NCBI RefSeq assembly: GCF_018967865.2
Contig: NZ_JAHLZY020000001.1
Span: forward strand, 186,001-250,000
DNA from: Hymenobacter siberiensis
GTDB lineage: Bacteria > Bacteroidota > Bacteroidia > Cytophagales > Hymenobacteraceae
Reading direction: 5' to 3'
DNA: 64,000 nt
Positions 33,845 through 44,026 of this stretch are shown here, piece by piece. The notes beneath the pieces are model-generated. The model ran no database searches. It was not told the origin of the DNA and saw only the letters and a list, made by a program, of their open reading frames with translations. How positions within the stretch are numbered: position 1 is the first letter of the stretch; the number at the start of each line of letters is the position of its first letter. Made by a program: the position numbers and the translations under genes.

Positions 33845-34588
33845 GTGCCCAACCTTTTTCCTGTGGTAAAATTCGATACGCTTTCCATCGTTATTCCGGT
33901 CTACAACGAGGCCCGCACTATTCACCAGATTCTGGATTTGCTGCGCGAGCTGAAGCTGGTGAATAATATCGGCAAGGAAATTATTCTCGTCAACGACTGC
34001 TCAACGGATGCTTCCGGCGAGCGCATTCGGGCCTACGCGGCGCGCTACCCCGAAATGGGCCTGCGCCTGCTGGAGCACCCCGAAAACAAGGGCAAGGGCG
34101 CGGCGCTGCACACCGGCATCCGCGAGGCTACCGGCGACTACGTCATCATTCAGGATGCCGACCTGGAGTATGACCCCGAGGAATATAATCTGTTGATAAG
34201 ACCGGTATTGAAGGGCTTTGCCGACGTGGTATTCGGCTCCCGGTTTATGGGCGGCAACCCGCACCGCATCCTGTTCTTCTGGCACAGCATCGGCAACAAG
34301 ATGCTCACCTTCATGTCGAACATGATGACCGACCTGAACCTGACCGACATGGAAACCTGCTACAAGATGTTTCGGCGCGACATCATTCAGGGCCTGGTGC
34401 TGGTCGAAAACCGGTTCGGCTTCGAGCCCGAGGTAACCGCCAAAGTGGCCCGGGTGAAGGACACCCGCATTTACGAAGTCGGCATCAGCTACTACGGTCG
34501 CACTTACGCCGAGGGCAAAAAAATTGGCTGGCGCGATGGGTTTCGGGCCATCTATTGCATCATTAAATACGGCCTGCTGGGTCAGTAG
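33845..34588 (+). CDS. GT2 glycosyltransferase (dolichyl-phosphate sugar synthase-like)
   Basis: A 247-residue cytosolic family 2 glycosyltransferase. Seen: [27 protein letters not shown] (nucleotide-sugar site), [16 protein letters not shown] (DxD metal motif), [12 protein letters not shown] and [13 protein letters not shown], the pattern of DPM1/polyprenyl-phosphate sugar synthases without the C-terminal membrane helices. Likely makes a lipid-linked sugar donor that GT-C enzymes nearby could use. Start is GTG at 33845, two bases after a CTCCTTTG word, so the transcript may be leaderless. The stop is followed by a strong palindrome at 34626. Confidence 0.88.
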   Translation: MPNLFPVVKFDTLSIVIPVYNEARTIHQILDLLRELKLVNNIGKEIILVNDCSTDASGERIRAYAARYPEMGLRLLEHPENKGKGAALHTGIREATGDYVIIQDADLEYDPEEYNLLIRPVLKGFADVVFGSRFMGGNPHRILFFWHSIGNKMLTFMSNMMTDLNLTDMETCYKMFRRDIIQGLVLVENRFGFEPEVTAKVARVKDTRIYEVGISYYGRTYAEGKKIGWRDGFRAIYCIIKYGLLGQ

Positions 34589-34625
34589 GCCGCCGGGCTT
34601 ACCCGCTTGGCTCGGTACTTCATAT

Positions 34626-34734
34626 GTCGGTTGGGTGTAGGGGCGGGGCTTGTCCCCGCCCATCGTTGAACGAAATCCGTCGGAATGGCGCGAACAACGG
34701 GCGGGGGCAAGCCCCGCCCCTACACCCAACCGAC
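34626..34734. repeat. Long palindrome between convergent genes
   Basis: Arms 34626-34661 and 34699-34734 are inverted repeats identical at 35 of 36 bases (GTCGGTTGGGTGTAGGGGCG at the outer end). The 37-base loop has no coding content. Lies in the 201-base gap between the convergent GT2 and membrane genes; could act as a two-way terminator although it lacks T-runs. Confidence 0.8.
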
Positions 34735-34789
34735 AACCTGCCAAAGTAGAGTTATGAAGTACCACGCCAAGCGGGTAAGCCCGGCGGCC

Positions 34790-36160
34790 TTACGCGGCAG
34801 TGGCGGGCACCAGCGGCGGCAGGACCGCCGGCGCGCGCTTATCGGCCCGGGGCGTAGTCGTGGCCAGCCCGGCCCCGGTCATCATCACCACAAATACCGA
34901 AATGAACAGGCCCAGCGACTCCAGGTAGGCGTAGGGCGTCTGGATAAAAGCGTAGAACGTGGCCAGGTAGAACTTTAGCGCGATGAGGGCGAAAATGCGG
35001 TAGTCGAAGCGGTGGCGGAAGTAGTAGTAAACCCCGGCTGCCAGCACCACCGCTCCTATTGAAAGCAGGGCATCGGCCGCCTGAATAAGGCTGATGCGGG
35101 CATTCAAATCATCGGGGCCGTAGGTGAAGAACCACGCGGCCAGGCCCACGCCGCCGAAGAGCTGCGGCGGCAGGCCCCCGGCCCCGTCGGTGCGGCCCCA
35201 CTCGCCGAGGGTCGAAATGCGGTATTCGCTCAGCGCGTGGGTGAAAATCGTCCAGTCTTTGCTCAGGAAGGGCACCACGTAAATGCCCACGATGCCGGCC
35301 AGCACCAGCCCGGCCACTAACAGGGCGTGGCGGCGGCCCTCCTCACGCCACAGCACCCACAAATAAAACGGCACCCAGAACACCACCGAGTAGCGCGATA
35401 ACAGGCACAGCACCAGGGCGGCCCCCTGCAACAGCGCCGACCGGCTCAGCACGCTGGCCGCCAGAATGCAGTAGTAGGCAATGATGGTGGGCTCGACGGG
35501 GTGCGCGTACAGCTGCCCATCGCGGGAGATGAGGCGGTAGAGCACGTAGGCTGGCAGGGCCACCTTGAGCAGGAAATTGACCAGGCTGAGGGGCTGCCGC
35601 GCCAGCGTGGCCTGGTAAGCGCCAAACCCCACCAACAGCAAAATGCCCAGCGCCCACCAGCGGTAGTCGATGCCCAGCTGGTCGGCGGGTACGTAGGGCA
35701 GCCACTGGAGCGGTAAGTGGTTCGGAAACAGTGGGTACGGCAGGGTGGTGATGTAGCGGTACACCACCTCGCCCGCGCGAAACCGGCTCACGTCGGCCTG
35801 CAGGATGGGGATGATGTCGGACGAGCGCACGTCGATGGCCTGCGTCGCAATAATCGGGGCCTGCACATAAAGCACCTGCACGGCGCCGAGCAACAGCCCA
35901 ATCCAGGCCAGCGGGAAGCGGCGGCTGGTGCGCTCCGCATCGGCCGGGGCCACGGGGCGGTCGAGCCAGTAGAGGGCCGCAAACCCGCACAGGAACACCG
36001 AGGACAGGTAGAACAGCACCGGGTTCAGAAACGGGCCATAGTTCAGGCGCAGGTCGGTGAACAGGCGCAGCTCGGCCCAGAAGCTGAGGTAGAGCCCCGC
36101 CTGCCACAGCCAGGCGCGCCGGAATGGGCCCACGGCCCCCAAAGTTGGAAGAAAACGCAT
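34790..36160 (-). CDS. Polytopic membrane protein, GT-C/GT87-like
   Basis: About 456 residues from the ATG at 36160; the frame is open to 36205 through a TTG. Ten or so hydrophobic helices are visible, with a first large loop VDVRSSDIIPILQADVSRFRAG-type sequence and PLPYPLFPNHLPLQWLP, resembling the DUF2029/GT87 family of polyprenyl-phosphate-dependent mannosyltransferase-like proteins. Family assignment is tentative. It follows two small lipoprotein genes on the same strand with a gap of 45 bases, so the three may be one transcript. The C-terminus is Ala/Thr/Pro-rich. Confidence 0.65.
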   Translation of the reverse strand: MRFLPTLGAVGPFRRAWLWQAGLYLSFWAELRLFTDLRLNYGPFLNPVLFYLSSVFLCGFAALYWLDRPVAPADAERTSRRFPLAWIGLLLGAVQVLYVQAPIIATQAIDVRSSDIIPILQADVSRFRAGEVVYRYITTLPYPLFPNHLPLQWLPYVPADQLGIDYRWWALGILLLVGFGAYQATLARQPLSLVNFLLKVALPAYVLYRLISRDGQLYAHPVEPTIIAYYCILAASVLSRSALLQGAALVLCLLSRYSVVFWVPFYLWVLWREEGRRHALLVAGLVLAGIVGIYVVPFLSKDWTIFTHALSEYRISTLGEWGRTDGAGGLPPQLFGGVGLAAWFFTYGPDDLNARISLIQAADALLSIGAVVLAAGVYYYFRHRFDYRIFALIALKFYLATFYAFIQTPYAYLESLGLFISVFVVMMTGAGLATTTPRADKRAPAVLPPLVPATAA

Positions 36161-36205
36161 CAGCAGAAAGGATATGGCCCGCGCAACGCGCCGGCCCGGC
36201 AGCAA

Positions 36206-36763
36206 TTACTCCAGGGCCTTCACCCGCAAGTCGTCAAGGTAAGCCGTTGCCTGGGTAGCATTGCGCCACAGGAAAATGCGCAGGTGCGCATCGCCGGGCA
36301 GGCCCGCCGGAAAGGCAAACTCCTGCCGGACGCGGGTCCACTTCGCGGTTTCCTTCACCTGGTCGGCCAGCTTGATGCTGCCCGCAAAGCCCATGCGGCT
36401 GTCGGGGCCGGCCAGGGGCACCTGCACTTCGAGCGAAGCGGCGGCCTCCGGCGTGGGCAGATAAACCCAGGCTTCCACGGCCACGCCCTTGAGCGTGTGC
36501 ACGCTGGCATCGCGCAGGGGCAGGTCGAAGGTCAGGCCGTATTCGCGCTCGGGGCCCACGTAGGTGGCAAACTGCCCGGAGTGCGCGTGGTCGCGGGTGA
36601 GGCTGGAGGCATCGGGCAGCCAGCCGCGCATGGCCTCAAAGTCGTTGTCCGTCACGTAGTCGCCCACCCAATGGCCGGCGTCGGACCCGGAGCAGGCCGC
36701 AACGAAGCACAGGAGCCCCGCTGCGGCCAGCCGGCCGATTTTTCGGAGAAGTTTATTCGCCAA
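36206..36763 (-). CDS. Lipoprotein with carbohydrate-binding-like domain (paralogue 2)
   Basis: A 185-residue lipoprotein beginning at TTG 36763; lipobox VAAC with Cys about residue 25. The mature part reads DNDFEAMRGWLPD, AHSGQFATYVGPEREYGLTF, VAVEAWVYLPTPEAAASL, WTRVRQEFAFPAG, LRIFLWRNATQATAYLDDLRVKALE, i.e. a beta-sandwich of the CBM/galactose-binding type with the closing YLDDLRV strand. Each of these words has a counterpart in the gene at 36753, so the pair arose by duplication. The start overlaps the stop of the upstream gene by 11 bases, implying translational coupling. Ligand unknown. Confidence 0.75.
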   Translation of the reverse strand: MANKLLRKIGRLAAAGLLCFVAACSGSDAGHWVGDYVTDNDFEAMRGWLPDASSLTRDHAHSGQFATYVGPEREYGLTFDLPLRDASVHTLKGVAVEAWVYLPTPEAAASLEVQVPLAGPDSRMGFAGSIKLADQVKETAKWTRVRQEFAFPAGLPGDAHLRIFLWRNATQATAYLDDLRVKALE

Positions 36764-37304
36764 CGCTCAGGGTCATATCATCAACATAGACTGCTTCGCT
36801 GTTGCCGGCCCGCCACAGGTAGCATTTCAGGTGATTGGTCGACTGCACCGAATCGGGCAGGGTAAAGGTCTTCGACACGTGCTGCCAGCTCTTGTACTTG
36901 GTCACGTCTTTGCTCAGGTCGATGCCACCGTAGTATACTACCGTGTTCACCATGGTGGAGTGGTTGATGGAAACCACCAGGGTGCTGGACGCCTGCGCGT
37001 TGGGCACCCAAACCCAGGCCGAGAGGGTCAGCTCCTTTATTTTCGTCGGGCTCATCTGGCCCAGGGTCTGCGAGTAGGTGTAGGCATACTCGTTCTGCGG
37101 CCCGGTTTTTATCGAATATTTGCCCGAATGGGCCTTTTCGGTGTTCACGCTAATGTCGGTGGTGCCGCCCCAGCCCAGTACCGCTTCAAAATCGTTGTGG
37201 GTTACCAGGGTGCCCTTTACCTTGTCTTCGTCTTTGGAGCAGGAAACTAACAGCAGACTGGTACCGGCCAGTACGACCAGCGAATTGAGAATATTTTTTC
37301 TCAT
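36753..37304 (-). CDS. Lipoprotein with carbohydrate-binding-like domain (paralogue 1)
   Basis: A 183-residue lipoprotein with lipobox LVSC (Cys about residue 22) followed by SKDED. The mature domain has HNDFEAVLGWGG, AHSGKYSIKTGPQNEYAYTY, LTLSAWVWVPNAQASSTL, WQHVSKTFTLPDSVQ, LKCYLWRAGNSEAVYVDDMTLSV, a galactose-binding/CBM-like sandwich. It is the first gene of a probable three-gene unit with its paralogue and the membrane protein. A TAGTTTTG box lies 30 bases upstream. Possibly binds a surface glycan; that is inference from fold-like pattern. Confidence 0.75.
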   Translation of the reverse strand: MRKNILNSLVVLAGTSLLLVSCSKDEDKVKGTLVTHNDFEAVLGWGGTTDISVNTEKAHSGKYSIKTGPQNEYAYTYSQTLGQMSPTKIKELTLSAWVWVPNAQASSTLVVSINHSTMVNTVVYYGGIDLSKDVTKYKSWQHVSKTFTLPDSVQSTNHLKCYLWRAGNSEAVYVDDMTLSVGE

Positions 37305-37333
37305 TGTATTAAAGTGGATGGAGAATAATGGGG

Positions 37334-37341
37334 CAAAACTA
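37334..37341 (-). promoter_or_regulatory. Bacteroidota -7 box, TAGTTTTG
   Basis: Perfect TAnnTTTG on the minus strand, 29 bases before the ATG of the lipoprotein gene at 37304. Probable promoter of the lipoprotein-membrane protein unit. Confidence 0.55.
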
Positions 37342-37512
37342 CAGCATTCAGCCCACTCACCCTGCTCTTGGCCGAACGAGAATTAGTAGCCCGCATAAAT
37401 AAATACGGGGAAATAAGGAATTGTAAATTTGGCAACTACCACCAGATGCCGGGTTGCGGACCGTCGAGAAAAGGGAGTAGCCGGCCCACGCCCCCGGCGC
37501 TGGCGGGGCAGC

Positions 37513-38865
37513 TCATTCGGTGTCCAGTGGGACTATGGCCGGCTTCTGCCACACACTATCGGGCGCCGAATGGACGGCCCGGCCTATGATGTTGAGGGGC
37601 TGCACAGTAGCTGCCGCGCCCTGGCGCAGGTGCAGGGCGTAGGCCCCGGGCGGGAGCGCCGCCAGGCTGGGCCGCCACGTACTGCCGCCCGGGCTGGTGC
37701 CACTGCCAACAAATTGTCCAAAGGCATCACGCATTGTCCAATGCAGCGAGTCGGGCGCGGGAATGCGCACGCGCAGCTCGGGGGTGCCATAGGTTTGCGT
37801 CCAGGTGGGGGCCCAGCGGCCGGCTACGGGCAGCGACATGTGCAAATCGCAGGTCGGATTATAGTTGTCCGTGAGCTGAAGCGTGAGCTGCTGCGGGGCG
37901 CGGCGGGCCGGGGCCAGTAGCCAGTCCTGGCGGGTGGCCTGGTCGGCCCGGCCGGGCTGCGTTTCGGCCGGCATCCAGTCCTGTTCGTTGTGCGGGTATT
38001 CGGCCCCTGGGCGCTGCACCACGGGCACGGGCGGCAGCTGGCGGGGCCGGTAGATGCGGATGTAATCGACGGCCATGGTATCGGTGGCGTGCCGGGCCCA
38101 GTCGACCACGCCTAGGTTCAGGATAACGGCCATGCCGCAACCGGTCGGAATGTACCGGGTTTCGTGGCGGATGGGAATGCCGTCGTAATAGAAAATAACC
38201 CCGTCGGGCATCCAGCTCATGCCGTAGGTATGAAACTGGTCGTGCAGGTTGCCGGAGGGGTCCACGTTGTAGTATTCGCACTGGCAGGCCATCGATGTTC
38301 GCCTTGTCGGCCGCCAGTACTCGTTTGCCGCCAGATGAAAATTGTTGCTGAAGTTGTCGGCGGCGGCTTCAAAAATGTCAATCTCATCAGGAACCCCCCC
38401 AAAGAGCCAGAACGCGGGAAATGATTCCCGGTGCCGGGGCTGCCGCAGCCGCACCTCAAACAGCCCGTAGCTGAATCCCTCGCCGGCGTTGCAGTTGTAG
38501 GGCAGGAGCGAATCGGCGGGGTGCCGGCTCATGAGCATGGGGGTATCGTAGCGCATGTTTTTGCCCCGGTAGGGCCGCGGCTCGGCCAGCTCGCGCATGG
38601 TCATGTTGAGCAGGCCGTCGCCGGTATGCAGGCCCTCGCCGGTGTAGTAGCCCGCCTCAAACGATGGGTTGATGACGTGGCCCCAGGGATAGAAGAAGCG
38701 CCACCGCTCGGCCAGCTTGGCGGTATCGATGGGCGTATTGAATTCTTCGGCCCATTCCAGGCGCCAGTTGGCGTAGTTCACCGGGCCCTGGGCCCTGCCG
38801 GGGAGGGTGCCGGCTCCCAGCAGGACAACGAGGATAATAACTCGGATTATAGAATTCAGCGCCAT
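37513..38865 (-). CDS. Secreted glycoside hydrolase family 16 protein
   Basis: About 450 residues from the ATG at 38865, which starts a signal peptide (IIRVIILVVLLGAGTLPGRA); an ATG at 38931 would add a poor N-terminus. The GH16 active-site motif ExDxxE is present as DEIDIFEAA, with FPAFWLFGG before it and FHTYGMSWMPDGVIFYYDG after it, and the domain closes with VDYIRIYRP. The remaining C-terminal 150 residues hold a beta-rich segment (LHWTMRDAFGQFVGSG, LPPGAYALHLRQG) that resembles a T9SS-type tail but is not at the very end. Likely cleaves a beta-glucan, agar-like or host glycan outside the cell. Divergent from the membrane gene at 39122. Confidence 0.88.
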   Translation of the reverse strand: MALNSIIRVIILVVLLGAGTLPGRAQGPVNYANWRLEWAEEFNTPIDTAKLAERWRFFYPWGHVINPSFEAGYYTGEGLHTGDGLLNMTMRELAEPRPYRGKNMRYDTPMLMSRHPADSLLPYNCNAGEGFSYGLFEVRLRQPRHRESFPAFWLFGGVPDEIDIFEAAADNFSNNFHLAANEYWRPTRRTSMACQCEYYNVDPSGNLHDQFHTYGMSWMPDGVIFYYDGIPIRHETRYIPTGCGMAVILNLGVVDWARHATDTMAVDYIRIYRPRQLPPVPVVQRPGAEYPHNEQDWMPAETQPGRADQATRQDWLLAPARRAPQQLTLQLTDNYNPTCDLHMSLPVAGRWAPTWTQTYGTPELRVRIPAPDSLHWTMRDAFGQFVGSGTSPGGSTWRPSLAALPPGAYALHLRQGAAATVQPLNIIGRAVHSAPDSVWQKPAIVPLDTE

Positions 38866-38954
38866 GGCAAATGCAGGGAAGGAGCAGGAGGCGATGCAGA
38901 GCTGGTGCCTGGAGGATTCGCCCGAAGTCATTGCTCGCGCTGCCCGCCGCCGGG

Positions 38955-38962
38955 CAAAAGTA
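38955..38962 (-). promoter_or_regulatory. Bacteroidota -7 box for GH16 gene, TACTTTTG
   Basis: Perfect TAnnTTTG on the minus strand, 90 bases before the chosen GH16 start and 24 before the alternative ATG at 38931. Confidence 0.5.
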
Positions 38963-39006
38963 GAAGCGCAACCCGGATGAATAATGCGCGCTCGGGGATT
39001 GGGCTG

Positions 39007-39014
39007 TAGTTTTG
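39007..39014 (+). promoter_or_regulatory. Bacteroidota -7 box, TAGTTTTG
   Basis: Perfect TAnnTTTG on the plus strand, 108 bases before the ATG at 39122; the paired minus-strand box at 38955 makes this a divergent promoter region. Confidence 0.45.
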
Positions 39015-39121
39015 AAGCGTGTAAATACCGAGTATTCAGGCCGCATTTGAAAGCGGGCTGAAAAGTGCCAGGTATTCTTTGCTGTTTCCAGACGGTCTAC
39101 CGGCCACGTATTCCTTTCCGT

Positions 39122-41428
39122 ATGAGTCCAACTTTCCGCAACGCGCACCGGCTGGGTATGGCCGGGGTGGCCCTGGTGGCCGCCCTGCTAACGGCCGTGC
39201 TATTCTGGCCGATACTGGTTAACCCGAACGACTACTTTTTCAAAGACGGCGGCGATGCGCTGCAAAGCTATTTCGCCACGGCTTTCTACACCATGCACGA
39301 TGTGGGTAACCGCTTCACGGGCATGAACTACCCCTACGGCGAGCATTTCAACTACCCCAACCTCCAGCCCCTGCTGGCCACCATAATGGGTTTTTTGCAG
39401 CGGCACGGGGTGCCCACGGGCCGCTACACGGTGGCCATCACCAACTTGCTGCCCCTGGTTTCGGTCGCCTTCACACCGGTGGTGATGTATGCCATTCTGC
39501 GTCGCACGCGGCTGCCGGTTCTGTACGCGGCAGTGCTGGCCTTGCTAATCGGCTTCATGTCGCCGCAAATTCTGCGGCTCGACGGCCACATCTCGCTCAG
39601 CTACGCCTGCTTCGTGCCCCTGCTCTGGTACTGCATCATCCGCATGCAGGAGGCCCCGCGGCAGTGGCGCTGGTACGTGCTGTTTGGGGTGGGCACCCTG
39701 CTGATGGGCGGCATGATGCTGTATTTTCTGGCCTGCGGCTGCTTTTTTCTGATGGGCCACATTGCGGTGCTGGCCTGGCAGCAGCCCCGTATGCGGCCCT
39801 GGCTGGGGCGCATGGTGCTGGCGGCGCTGCTGCCGCTGCTGCTGTTTCGGGGCTACATCTGGGCCACCGACCACGTCGCCGACCGCCCCCCCAATCCCTA
39901 CGGGCTCACGGTGTACATCTCCAACACCCAATCGGTATTTACGCCCGTGCTAGGGCCGCTGCATGACTGGTGGCAGGCGCACTGGCCGAGCGACGAGTAC
40001 AACGATGAAGGGTTTGCTTACGTCGGGCTGGTGAGCACGCTCACCCTGGCGGTGTCGGTGGTGCTGGGCCTGGTGGCCGTGGTGCGGCGGCGCCAGTGGC
40101 AGCGGCTGTGGCGGCCCGCCCTGCCGCTGCACCTGCGCACGGGGCTGTGGGCGGCCAGCCTGCTGCTGCTGCTGGCCTTCGGTATGCCATTTAAGTGGGA
40201 GTGGTTCGCGTGGGTGACGGACCATGCGGGACCCGTGAAGCAGTTCCGCTCGCTGGGCCGCTTTGCCTGGCCTTTTTACTACGTAGCCACTACCTACACG
40301 GCCTACTGCCTGTACCGCATGTGGCGGTACCTGCGCCGCCAGCGCGTGCCCGCCCTGGCGTGGGTGGGGCTGCCGCTGCTGCTGTTTTGGGCCACCGAGG
40401 CCTGGCTGCAGGTATCCACCAAGGCCGACCAGGTGACGGTGGGCACCGGGGCCAGCACCTTTCTGGACCCCGCTACTGGCGTGGTTTCCCGGCTGTCGTG
40501 GGCAGGGCGTCAGCTTTCCGATTTTCAGGCTATTCTGCCGGTGCCATATTACAATATGGGCACTGACAAGTTTGACCTGAGCGGAAGCAGTAACTCAATT
40601 TACCAGGGCGATAAGGCGGCGGCCACCACCGGCCTGCCCCTGCTGGCCACCTACGTATCGCGGGCTTCGGTGGGCCAGGCCATGCAGCATATTCAGCTGT
40701 TCAGCAGCGACATGGTTCCCAAAGAGCTGCTGGCCCACTTCCCCAACGATAAGCCCATTCTGCTGCTCGTCACCCCCGACTATTATACCGAAGCCGAGCA
40801 GCGCCTCATCAAGCTGGGCCACCTGCTGGTGGAAACGCCCGAGGCCTCGCTCTACGAGCTGCCGATTGCGGCCCTGGCGGCCACGGCCCTGCCCCGGGCG
40901 CGCATCCTGGCCGATTCGCTGCTGCCCACGCTGCCGGTGCGCGCCGGGGGGCTGCGCGCCACTACCCCGGCCGGGGTGCTGGTGCAGTCGTTCGACCAGG
41001 CGCCCGACCGGCGGGGGCGGCTCGGGGCGGGGGCCTATTACCAGGCCGCCGACGGCTTCTCGACGCTGTATGATGGCCCCGTGCCGGCCCCCGCCGATAC
41101 CGGCCGCTACGAAGCCTCGGTGTGGATGAACGGGAAGTCGGACTATGGCTACGGCAACATGCAGGTGAAGGCCTATAACGCCAAAGGCGAAGCCACCGCA
41201 ACCGTGGTTGATGGGCGCAAAGCCACCGAGGTGCTGGGCAACTGGGTGCGGATAATTGTGCCGTTCCGGGTGACGCCGGAGGTCGTACGCATCGAAGTCA
41301 TCTACCAAAACCGGGACCTGCTGGCCGACGACCTGCTTATCCGGCCCGTCAATACCGATGTCTATTACTACGTTGGCACCGGTAGCCATCGCCGCTTAAT
41401 CAAAAATACCTACCCGCTCACGCCCTGA
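39122..41428 (+). CDS. Large polytopic membrane protein with C-terminal soluble domain
   Basis: About 768 residues from the ATG at 39122. Roughly the first 430 residues hold ten or more helices; the first loop has FFKDGGDALQSYFATAFYTM and MNYPYGEHFNYPN, reminiscent of YfhO/GT-C-like membrane proteins with an acidic first loop. The remaining part is soluble: a region with the words FDLSGSSNSIYQGD and ILLLVTPDYYTEAEQRL, then a beta-sandwich-like end (YEASVWMNGKSDYGYGN, VLGNWVRIIVPFRV, VIYQNRDLLADDLLIRP) like the nearby lipoprotein domains at 36206 and 36753. Function unknown; probably envelope glycan assembly. Followed by the GtrB-like gene on the same strand. Confidence 0.7.
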   Translation: MSPTFRNAHRLGMAGVALVAALLTAVLFWPILVNPNDYFFKDGGDALQSYFATAFYTMHDVGNRFTGMNYPYGEHFNYPNLQPLLATIMGFLQRHGVPTGRYTVAITNLLPLVSVAFTPVVMYAILRRTRLPVLYAAVLALLIGFMSPQILRLDGHISLSYACFVPLLWYCIIRMQEAPRQWRWYVLFGVGTLLMGGMMLYFLACGCFFLMGHIAVLAWQQPRMRPWLGRMVLAALLPLLLFRGYIWATDHVADRPPNPYGLTVYISNTQSVFTPVLGPLHDWWQAHWPSDEYNDEGFAYVGLVSTLTLAVSVVLGLVAVVRRRQWQRLWRPALPLHLRTGLWAASLLLLLAFGMPFKWEWFAWVTDHAGPVKQFRSLGRFAWPFYYVATTYTAYCLYRMWRYLRRQRVPALAWVGLPLLLFWATEAWLQVSTKADQVTVGTGASTFLDPATGVVSRLSWAGRQLSDFQAILPVPYYNMGTDKFDLSGSSNSIYQGDKAAATTGLPLLATYVSRASVGQAMQHIQLFSSDMVPKELLAHFPNDKPILLLVTPDYYTEAEQRLIKLGHLLVETPEASLYELPIAALAATALPRARILADSLLPTLPVRAGGLRATTPAGVLVQSFDQAPDRRGRLGAGAYYQAADGFSTLYDGPVPAPADTGRYEASVWMNGKSDYGYGNMQVKAYNAKGEATATVVDGRKATEVLGNWVRIIVPFRVTPEVVRIEVIYQNRDLLADDLLIRPVNTDVYYYVGTGSHRRLIKNTYPLTP

Positions 41429-41459
41429 GGGCGCGGGCGGGCTTTTCGGGGCGAAACCA

Positions 41460-41467
41460 TACTTTTG
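41460..41467 (+). promoter_or_regulatory. Bacteroidota -7 box, TACTTTTG
   Basis: Perfect TAnnTTTG, about 99 bases before the ATG of the GtrB-like gene; a weaker TACTTTG word lies nearer, at about 41530. Confidence 0.4.
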
Positions 41468-41565
41468 CGCATCATCGGCCCCGCCCGGCAGCTATGATGC
41501 GGCGGAAAGCGCCGGATAGGTATCGGCTGTACTTTGGAACCATTGCTATTCAATAACTTGCCCGC

Positions 41566-42540
41566 ATGGACTTATCCGTCATTATTCCCATTTACAACGA
41601 AGAGTCCAATATTGCCGAGCTGTACCGCCGCCTGCAAGGCGTGCTCGACGGCATGAGCCTGCCCGGCGGCTACGAGTTGATTTTTGTCAACGATGGCTCG
41701 CACGACCAGTCGCTCACCATGTTGAAAGCCCTGGCCGCGCAGGACGAGCGGGTGCGCTACTTCGATTTTAGCCGCAATTTTGGCCACCAGATTGCCGTTT
41801 CGGCCGGGCTCGACCACGCGCGGGGCGAAGCCATCTCCATCATCGACGCCGACTTGCAGGACCCGCCCGAGCTCATCGTGGACCTGTACGCCAAGCTGCA
41901 GCAGGGCTACGACGTGGTATATGCCAAGCGCCGCTCGCGCCAGGGCGAGAGTTACGCCAAGAAGCTGACCGCGAAGCTCTTCTATCGAATGCTGGCGCGA
42001 ATTACGCGGGTTTCCATTCCCGTCGATACCGGCGACTTTCGCATCATTTCGCGCCGCATTGTGCTCACCCTGCGCCAGATGCCCGAGCAGCACAAGTTCC
42101 TGCGGGGGCAGATTGCCTGGGTGGGCTTCCGCCAAACCTTTGTGGAGTATGACCGCGCCGAGCGTGCCGGGGGCGAAACCGGCTACACCTACCGCAAGAT
42201 GCTCAGCTTCGCCCTCGACGGCATCACCAGCTTCTCCGACGCACCGCTGAAGGCGGCCACGGTGATGGGGTTCACGGTGTCGGGTGTGGCATTTTTGCTC
42301 ATGCTTTACACCCTGTATGCCCGCCTGGTACGGCACGACTACGAGCCCGGCTGGGCCTCGCTCATGATGAGCATTCTGTTTCTGGGCGGGGTGCAGCTCA
42401 TTGCCGTGGGGGTTATTGGCGAGTACATGGCTCGCCTTAGTGCCAACGTGCGCCAGCGCCCGCTCTACATCATCGCCGAATCGAACCAAACGCCCGCCGC
42501 TCTCGAAAGCACCCCGGCCCAACCGTTACTCACGCGCTAG
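41566..42540 (+). CDS. GtrB-like polyprenyl-phosphate glycosyltransferase (GT2)
   Basis: A 324-residue membrane-anchored GT2 enzyme. Seen: LSVIIPIYNEESNI, LIFVNDGSHDQS, FSRNFGHQIAVSAGLDHA, IIDADLQDPPELI (DxD plus QDPPE, the GtrB signature), DTGDFRIISRR, HKFLRGQIAWVGF, and two C-terminal transmembrane helices (AATVMGFTVSGVAFLLMLYT and a second ending VIGEYMARL). These enzymes load glucose or another sugar onto undecaprenyl phosphate in the cytoplasm. The following gene is a GT-C-like transferase that could use the product. Only 52 bases separate the two, so they are likely co-transcribed. Confidence 0.93.
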   Translation: MDLSVIIPIYNEESNIAELYRRLQGVLDGMSLPGGYELIFVNDGSHDQSLTMLKALAAQDERVRYFDFSRNFGHQIAVSAGLDHARGEAISIIDADLQDPPELIVDLYAKLQQGYDVVYAKRRSRQGESYAKKLTAKLFYRMLARITRVSIPVDTGDFRIISRRIVLTLRQMPEQHKFLRGQIAWVGFRQTFVEYDRAERAGGETGYTYRKMLSFALDGITSFSDAPLKAATVMGFTVSGVAFLLMLYTLYARLVRHDYEPGWASLMMSILFLGGVQLIAVGVIGEYMARLSANVRQRPLYIIAESNQTPAALESTPAQPLLTR

Positions 42541-42592
42541 CCGCAGTATTTTATTGCCCGGCTTGTTGCGGGCACCTGTTTTTTTGACACCA

Positions 42593-43960
<1,368 letters not shown>

Positions 43961-44026
43961 CAAAATATTATGCTTGGTAGCCCCGGTGAAATTGCAAAGC
44001 GAACCTGAGTTTACGGCCAAATTATC

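Noticed and set aside
37368..37589. Small plus-strand gene between the lipoprotein and GH16 genes
   Set aside because: Mixed low-quality sequence running into the GH16 3' end, with no start context or recognisable motif; the 208-base gap otherwise shows only the TAGTTTTG promoter word.
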